From Plantago elongata (lineage: Eukaryota > Streptophyta > Magnoliopsida > Lamiales > Plantaginaceae): 25,640 nt of DNA. Under the pieces are notes generated by a model, which searched no databases, was not told the DNA's origin, and saw only the letters and a list, made by a program, of their open reading frames with translations. The position numbers and the translations under genes were made by a program. Each line of letters starts with the position of its first letter. The first letter of the stretch is position 1. The stretch is from positions 1 through 25,640 of the forward strand of contig JAYMSP010002197.1 of the NCBI GenBank assembly GCA_036897095.1, in the 5' to 3' direction. Positions 20,187-25,640 of the stretch are shown here, piece by piece.

Positions 20187-21560
20187 TGTCGGTCCAGATA
20201 ACGACAAAGGAAAAGACTAGAGCGGGAGGGGGTGAATAGTCTTTTCAAACTTTTGTAGATAAACACGATTTCTCATATACTTGAAGGTATTTGGTACTTA
20301 TAATCAAACAGCAGAAGTCTTTATGCGATAGATAAATGAGTTTGTGCTTTGCAATAGAAAATGTGTGTGTGTGAAATGTTGAATTGTAAATACAGAAAGT
20401 AAATAACACAGCAAGTATAGTGGTATCTGGGGGTGGCGTAATCCTCCAAGTAATCCACTCGGCCTTCAGAGACCTAGAATACACTAGAACAGTTCTCCTT
20501 ACAATTGATCCTATTCTAAGATTCCTATAACAAATGGTTCCCAACCAAATGTTCCCCCTGAGTTGTTTCCCAGTTCCTAGAGCCAAGTACTTCCTGTACT
20601 CAACATAACCTTGGAGCTATTCCTTGATTTCCCAAATCAAGCACTTCTTGTACTCCACGCCTTGATGGTGTTGGTTATGTTATTTGTCAGGTAAGCTTCT
20701 CTTTATAACTTTTCATTTACGTCCAAAGAGCTTGAAGAATTGACACTACTTGGTATACTTATTTAGTATATGGTAGGTTCTCTTCATCTGACCCAAGTTT
20801 GTGAGATTTGTTCAAGAGAATGAATCTCATATAGTTATCCAACAATTCAACTCTTTCACAAATTACACTACTTGTTGAAGGATCAGGACAATTAGAACTA
20901 CTAGTCAATTCTCGAGCTTGTTAGTCGCAACTGATAGCTTGGAGAATTGTAGCAAGAATGCTTAAGAGAATACTTGCTTTATTATAGATATGAGCGTAGT
21001 TCATGTGTGTATTTCTCAGCTTCTAAGTGGTGGTATTTATAGGTGAATTTGATAGTCGTTTGAATAGTATCCATTAGACATATTTCAAATTCAATCCGTT
21101 CATACCTTGAAATTAGTACTCCCATGCGTATATCTCTTTTCAGAGAGTTTTGCAGGAGGATATTGACATTTTTGTCCAGCATTAAATGTAGTGTACTATA
21201 TTTCGTTTTGTAGTCTCAACGGATGCATGTAGCTTTCTGAAGCTTCACATGTTCAACCTCTCAGAAACTTGTTGTCTTAGATAGTTGTTGTGACTTTATT
21301 TTGTGACAAAACACAAGTCTTTATACATATTTCTGGAAGCAACTATCTGAGGAGACTTTCCTCATTTGTCTTCACATACCTTTGTGCAAAAGATCCTTTC
21401 CTTTGCTTGGATGCCTCCTTCTGGGTCTTCTTAGAGCTAAATAAAAATTATATTCAGAGATCTAACATCCTATTACAAGGTTTCTAAAAACTATCATACG
21501 CGGTGGATTTCTTCTTTACAATGGTCAACTGACCTAGAGACCAAAAGAAGATACCACTCA
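20187..21560 (-). mobile_element. solo LTR (copia-type), copy B, inserted in gag N-terminus
   Basis: It is homologous to the copy at 15325-16770 in the same orientation. Shared blocks include GTCCAGATAA.GACAAAGG near 20191, GGTGGCGTAATCCTCC near 20434, the promoter segment GGTATTTATAG near 21032 and CTATTACAAG near 21471. It begins TGTCGGTCC at 20187, directly after gag codons that read FNALYPHHSEN. The far end is unclear: similarity to copy A fades at about 21550-21600 and the expected CTAACA terminus is not evident, so this end is truncated or diverged. No primer-binding site follows it on the minus strand, which argues for a solo LTR rather than a full element. Confidence 0.75.
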
Positions 21561-21687
21561 TACTAATGATTCTGAAAATTCTACTAAAGAGAGAAAAATA
21601 GCAGCCAATCATCTTGGTATTTTCCTTTAAAGTCAAGGCTACAGATATTATTCATGACATCTAAGACTGCTTCTCTTTTTACATGAC

Positions 21688-22549
21688 ATGCGGATGAGCG
21701 CATTGATGATGTGTAATGATACATCTCCGACTTGGTTAGGTTTCTTGGCTGATGGATTTAACCCATTCAGAAGTATAGACGTTAAGCACAGTACTTGGCC
21801 AATCATATTAACGCCTTATAACTTGCCCCCGGGAGAGTGTATGAAAAAGTCATACTTCATGTTATCTACACTTACTCCTAGTCCCCTTGAACCAGGTAAT
21901 AACATCGATATTTACTTGGAACCTCTTATCGATGAGCTCATAGAGTTGTGGAATGTAGGTGTTAACACATATGATGCGCATAAGAAAGAAAATTTTCAAA
22001 TGCATGCAGGATTGTTATGGACCATTAGTGATCTTCCAGGTCTAGCAAATTTGTCTAGTTGGAGTACCAAGGGAAAATATGCATGCCCGTGTGTCTAGAG
22101 AATACTAACTTTGAGTACCTCAAAGATTCTCATAAGCATTGCTATATGTGTCATCGAACTTTTTTGCTTACTGACCATCCTTATCGAAATGATACACATT
22201 CTTTTGTTGATAAACAAGAGTATCGAGTTGCACCTCCATATCCGACAGGATTACATGTGTATGATCAGGTGAAAACATCCAAAATCATTTTGGTAAACTT
22301 GTAGACGACCAACATTTTCCTTACAATTGGAAGAAATTGTCAAGATTCTATAAATTGCCATACTGGAAGAGTAATCTATTGCGCTACAATCTGTATTTTA
22401 TGCAGGTTGAGAAGTGTGTAAGTGATAAGTTAGTATACACATTGTTGGATGCTAAGAAGTCAAAGGACAATGAGAATGCACGTTGTGATCTAAAAGCTAA
22501 AGGTATAAGACCATCACTGCATCCCTTTAAGGATAAAAATGGGAAAGAA
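21688..22549 (+). pseudogene. CACTA (En/Spm) TNP2-type transposase fragment
   Basis: Three frames together give a Transposase_21 (TNP2) segment. First come FLADGFNPFRSI, STWPIILTPYNLPPGECMKK, YLEPLIDELIELWNVGV and LLWTISDLPGLANLSSWSTK. After a one-base shift near 22085 come KHCYMCHRTFLLTDHPYR and, after another shift near 22270, YKLPYWKSNLLRYNL, VEKCVSDKLVYTLLD and GIRPSLHP. The order is collinear with the family. Both ends are missing: it starts in the middle of the usual protein and stops at 22549, where the copia LTR begins. Upstream, 21561-21687 holds nothing I recognise. The complete protein would cut and paste CACTA elements; this copy is dead. Confidence 0.85.
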
Positions 22550-23112
22550 TGAAAGAAGACATTGAAAAGCAGGAAGAAAAGATTGTGTATTGGATGATAT
22601 GGATTATAACTCTAACACTAGCAGAGTATAAATAGCCGGAGAATTCAACACAAACCCTTGTCTGATTTACAAGAAGCTAAAATATATTAATAAAGTAATG
22701 TAGTCAGAACAGAGCATCTTAACAGCAACGGTAGAGGGGTGCTTGTACTGGCGGTTAGTCTTCACCGTCAAAAATGATCCTATGGCTAAGATTCGATCCA
22801 GCCAAAGTGTATTGTTCTGGCACAATTTAATTTCTTCTGTTTTAATGGAGAAGACGAACTAGCAGCATCTCTTGTTCGTTTGTCAACTCTTTTGGTTTGT
22901 GTTGACTCCTACGCATCATGTTTTGGTTCGTCTGGCTTGACTTCTCGTTTACAATCCACGTCCTTGCTTTTATCCTTTATCTTACTTCCAGTTTCTATTT
23001 TAATGGCGCCTTCACTTTCAAAGCCAATACATTCAAATTCTTTGCAATGCAGTCCAACTAAATTGCATCTTTTGATCCCTTGATTTCTCTTTTTATCCAT
23101 AAACTTCCAATA
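22550..23112 (-). mobile_element. copia LTR, right copy
   Basis: This 563-bp copy of the LTR at 13918-14480 lies in the same orientation. It starts TGAAAGAAGACATTGAAAAG and ends AAACTTCCAATA, with the last CA changed to TA. Flanking five bases are AAGAA (22545-22549) and GAAAA (23113-23117). If it were the 5' LTR of the element at 14482-20186, a primer-binding site and gag leader should lie just below 22550. Instead CACTA transposase codons run right up to the boundary. Confidence 0.85.
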
Positions 23113-23973
23113 GAAAAAATACAATTGGAGAAGGCAAGTATCAAATCTGGAGAGAATAGTTATTAAATGAAAGAAATGATTGAAGAATGATGAAAACAAA
23201 AACAAGAATGATCGAGAGAATGATGTAAAAAATTATAAGGTGTTGTTATTAACGATATACAGATAGTACAACGAATCTAGACTATATATATAGCTACAAA
23301 ACTAAGCTAAAAACTAATGATGAAAGTTTACACAATAGCTGGAAATATCTCCAACAAACTCACTACAATATAAATTCTGATGCTCTATGTCTCATTCTCA
23401 TTGGCTGTATTGGCACTGATCTGCTTTGCACGGGTTTATATACACCAAACACGTCTTTCGTGATAAGTGAATAAGTAATATTACGTTTCTTCTTCTTCCC
23501 GTTATTTTCCCGTTCTTCTTCATTAAGGCTATGTTCTCTGTAAATGAAAATCACTTCAATTCAGTTCAACTCGGCTTAGTTATAATTTATATCTTACTTC
23601 AGTTCAATTCAGTTCAGTCCAGTCCAATTCAGTAATTTCAGTTGAAGAGAAGTGGTCTTGTTTAATGTTTTAAAGTTTCAAATATTTAGTATATTATGAT
23701 AACATATTGATACATATTTAATATAAAATATAAAATGTCTATGTACCCTACTTTTTTGGATTTTAACGTCCTAACGTATTGTCCTCCTCCCCGTGCTACA
23801 TAGATTCTGAGGTCCTTGAGTTTCCCTTATTTGTTGTCAAGTTGGTGATTTTCTATCATACAACAGTTACCTACCAATTCAGCTTAAATGGGGAGTTGAC
23901 GGAGACTTTCCCTTGTGGAAAAGGTTAATTTGAGGTAGGGGTCCCATTTCCCCTTTCCTTTTTTTTTTTTTTT
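23113..23973. other. intergenic region
   Basis: No gene was recognised. It includes AT-rich sequence with TATATATATAGC (about 23283), the pentamer-rich patch at 23556-23645 and a T run (about 23958-23973). Some of 23113-23360 resembles transposon LTR or leader sequence, but I cannot assign it. Confidence 0.4.
23556..23645. repeat. degenerate TTCAG/TTCAA pentamer array
   Basis: TTCAGTTCAA-type units recur at 23556-23567 and more densely at 23590-23645, with variants such as CCAGTCCAATTCAG. It is a short, decayed microsatellite-like array with no visible function. Confidence 0.7.
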
Positions 23974-24640
23974 GTTATGCGTATAGAGTATCTAAGTAGA
24001 ACTATGAAGACTTTGCATACTCAAGTTGGTTTCAGATTTCATTTGCAATGTGGTGAGCTTAACATAACTTACACTGTATTTGTTGATGACCTTTTGTTCG
24101 TTTGCAAGGGTAATTTAAGTTATGTTTAAGTTCTGCTGGATACTTTTGATAAGTTTATAGTAGAACTTCTGGATTGGTGGCGAATAGGAAGAAAAGTAAG
24201 ATTTACTTTGGTGGAGTTAAGGTGGATGTGCAAGATGCTATACATAGGTACAATGGTTTGACGATTGGCTCACTTCCTTTCTGATATCTTGGCATCTCTC
24301 TTAATGCTAATTACTACAAAAGATGCTCAGTTAAGTGAATCACTGGACCTCCAAGTTATTGTCTTATGGCAGGAGATTAAAATTAGACATGATTATACTC
24401 TGTACAACAGTATTGGAGTCAGATTTTTATGTTTCCAAAAAGGTAATGCAGATGATTGTGAGCATATGCCGGAAGTTCTTATGGAACGGGAATTAGGAGA
24501 GAGTAGAAGTTCCTTAATCCTTAGTTTCTGCATACTTAAAGTTGAGGGGGCAAATGGGGCTGGCTCACCTTCCTTAGCCTGTTAGCCATGTTGAAGCTTT
24601 TATGGACCATTCATTCTTAAGCTGATAAACTTTGGATCAA
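23974..24640 (+). pseudogene. LINE (L1-type) reverse transcriptase fragment
   Basis: The first frame reads RIEYLSRTMKTL, then FHLQCGELNITYTVFVDDLLFVC. The VDD stands at the FADD-type catalytic motif of plant LINE reverse transcriptases. After a stop and frame change the next frame has SGLVANRKKSKIYFGGVKV, then LTIGSLPF, a stop, YLGISLNA and later QIFMFPKRVMQMIVSICRKF with LWNGN. These are the usual thumb and post-RT motifs in the right order. A T run precedes it at 23958-23973. Stops and shifts make it a relic. Its strand is opposite to the LINE RNase H piece at 12148-12480, and nothing links the two. Confidence 0.8.
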
Positions 24641-25119
24641 TGAAATACATACTTGTATTAAAAATATTAGGAAAATTACAAAATCCTCTTCAGAAAAGAG
24701 TGTTCATCTCTTTTTGAAAACTCTCTGCCATTAGTTGACTTCGTTAGTGAACGGAGTCAATGTTAGTCAACACTTTAACAGTCAACTTTTTCAATTTTTG
24801 GTAAAAAATAAAAATAATATATGAACATTCCGAAAATCATTTTCTGAAAAAACAAAGATTTTCGGAATTAAAAAATAAAAAAATTAGCTATTACAAATTA
24901 ACCCAAAAAATTATAATTCTTGAAAATTATTACCCAAATATTTTTACCTTCTCCAGCACCATCTACCACACCAAACAACCAATTTTCACCACCAAACCAC
25001 GTTCCTTCCAACTTGTCCAACTTTGTTCTCTCCTTCCATCTCCACTCACTCTGCAACACCAACCAAACCAAACTCAATCCTATACAACACATCAATAGAT
25101 TCTTCTTCTTCAATCAACC

Positions 25120-25182
25120 ATGGTGGTATTCCTAATTCTTTTTCTTCATTTTCTCAATTTCATTTATCTGTTTTGCTTTTAG
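25120..25182 (+). CDS. short hydrophobic ORF, possible captured gene start
   Basis: An ATG in good plant context (CAACCATGGTGG) opens a 20-residue, almost wholly hydrophobic peptide (MVVFLILFLHFLNFIYLFCF) before TAG. A C/A-rich leader-like stretch precedes it. It could be the signal-peptide exon of a captured gene fragment, or chance. The TTTTGCTTTTAG at its end could also be a splice acceptor. Confidence 0.2.
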   Translation: MVVFLILFLHFLNFIYLFCF

Positions 25183-25353
25183 AAAAATAGTAGCAATAGT
25201 ACTACTACTATGGAGATTGTTGCTGCTAGATTTGGATGTGAAGCAACTCAATACTACAATTGGAGAGGCAACAATTCTTCCTCTGTCAAATGGTCTCACC
25301 ATCTTCCTCCGACGGAGCTGTAACAGCTCCGATGGATCCGTCGAAGCTGTCAA

Positions 25354-25369
25354 AGCTCCGATCGGAGCT
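25354..25369. repeat. 16-bp perfect palindrome shared with 7117-7132
   Basis: AGCTCCGATCGGAGCT reads the same on both strands and occurs identically at 7117-7132. Both copies lie in GC-rich, CGGAGCT-containing segments next to putative MULE ends. Confidence 0.85.
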
Positions 25370-25607
25370 TTAAAACATGTGTTGGAAGGGGGGAAATGAA
25401 GAAGGAGCTTCGTTGAGTCTATTCGAAGAAAATGAAGAAGAAATGAATTTGGTGGTTAGAGTTTGTGGAAGATGATGAGACTATTTTGTGGTTTATAAAA
25501 GTTTAGGGATTATTTTGCAAGTAGTATGAGAGTATTTAGGAAATCATATGGGTTAATTTGCAATAATCAATTTTTATTTTTTAATTTAGAAAATAATTTT
25601 TGCAATT

Positions 25608-25640
25608 GAAAAAAAAAAAATATATATATATATATATATA
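25608..25640. repeat. poly(A) and (TA)n microsatellite
   Basis: A run of A is followed by ten TA dinucleotides that reach the end of the window. Confidence 0.95.

Larger units (their letters stand above)
24662..25640. mobile_element. MULE-like non-autonomous element with inverted ends, probably truncated by window
   Basis: ATTACAAATTAACCCA (24890-24905) pairs with TGGGTTAATTTGCAAT (25549-25564), 15 of 16 bases inverted. The symmetry extends outward through A/T-rich sequence to about 24857 and 25596. The left flank (24666 GGAAAATTACAAAATCC..., with GTGAACGGAGTCAA) and the right inner end (CCCTAAACTTTTATAAACC on the minus strand) resemble plant Mutator-like terminal sequence. The interior is more GC-rich, with a leader-like CCACCAAAC region, a short signal-peptide-like ORF and the palindrome at 25354-25369. 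I found no target duplication. The outer ends may lie beyond the window. Confidence 0.5.

Noticed and set aside
13878-23160. Similarity of the flanks outside the two 563-bp LTRs (GAAAAAGACTACAATTTGGG versus GAAAAAATACAATTGGAG)
   Set aside because: It is purine-rich and low in complexity, with a gap of uncertain size. It is not a convincing long target duplication.
1-25640. tRNA, rRNA, CRISPR or bacterial-type systems
   Set aside because: No tRNA-like box pair, rRNA sequence or spaced direct-repeat array was seen; the gene structure is plant nuclear.

Overview
The window looks like nuclear DNA of a eudicot plant. It is AT-rich, has GT-AG introns, holds one typical plant receptor kinase gene, and is otherwise filled with decayed plant transposons: Mutator-like (MULE), Ty1/copia, CACTA and LINE. 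The species cannot be named from the sequence. No RNA gene, CRISPR array or bacterial-style operon was seen.

Layout. (1) Positions 1-7350 are probably one old, large MULE or a cluster of its parts. A Myb/SANT-like gene lies on the minus strand (340-726). A MULE transposase pseudogene runs rightward (986-4055). It has an FAR1-like N-terminus, a DDE core, a SWIM-type finger, seven 16-residue repeats and a C-terminal OTU cysteine-protease domain. A plant mobile domain (PMD/MAIL-like) pseudogene faces it on the minus strand (6739-4287). (2) 8320-11498 (minus) is the only intact-looking host gene: a two-exon CLAVATA1-type LRR receptor kinase of the BAM1/BAM2 class, 966 codons when spliced. (3) 11500-13917 is AT-rich spacer with a LINE RNase H relic and a G-rich patch. 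(4) 13918-23112 is a nested transposon block. A minus-strand copia element (3' LTR 13918-14480, gag-pol to 20186) is split twice by related solo LTRs (15325-16770 and 20187 to about 21560). Next comes a CACTA transposase fragment (about 21688-22549), which directly abuts a second copy of the 563-bp copia LTR (22550-23112). (5) 23113-25640 is spacer, a LINE reverse-transcriptase relic (23974-24640) and a MULE-like element with inverted ends that probably runs past the window edge.

How the parts relate. The BAM-like receptor stands alone and should act in CLE-peptide signalling. The rest records layered transposition. The most interesting object is the first: one MULE-like unit that appears to carry a transposase-OTU fusion, a PMD gene and possibly a SANT gene. 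Its 48-bp internal repeat pinpoints one of the frameshifts that killed it. All family calls come from reading motifs by eye; no database search was run.
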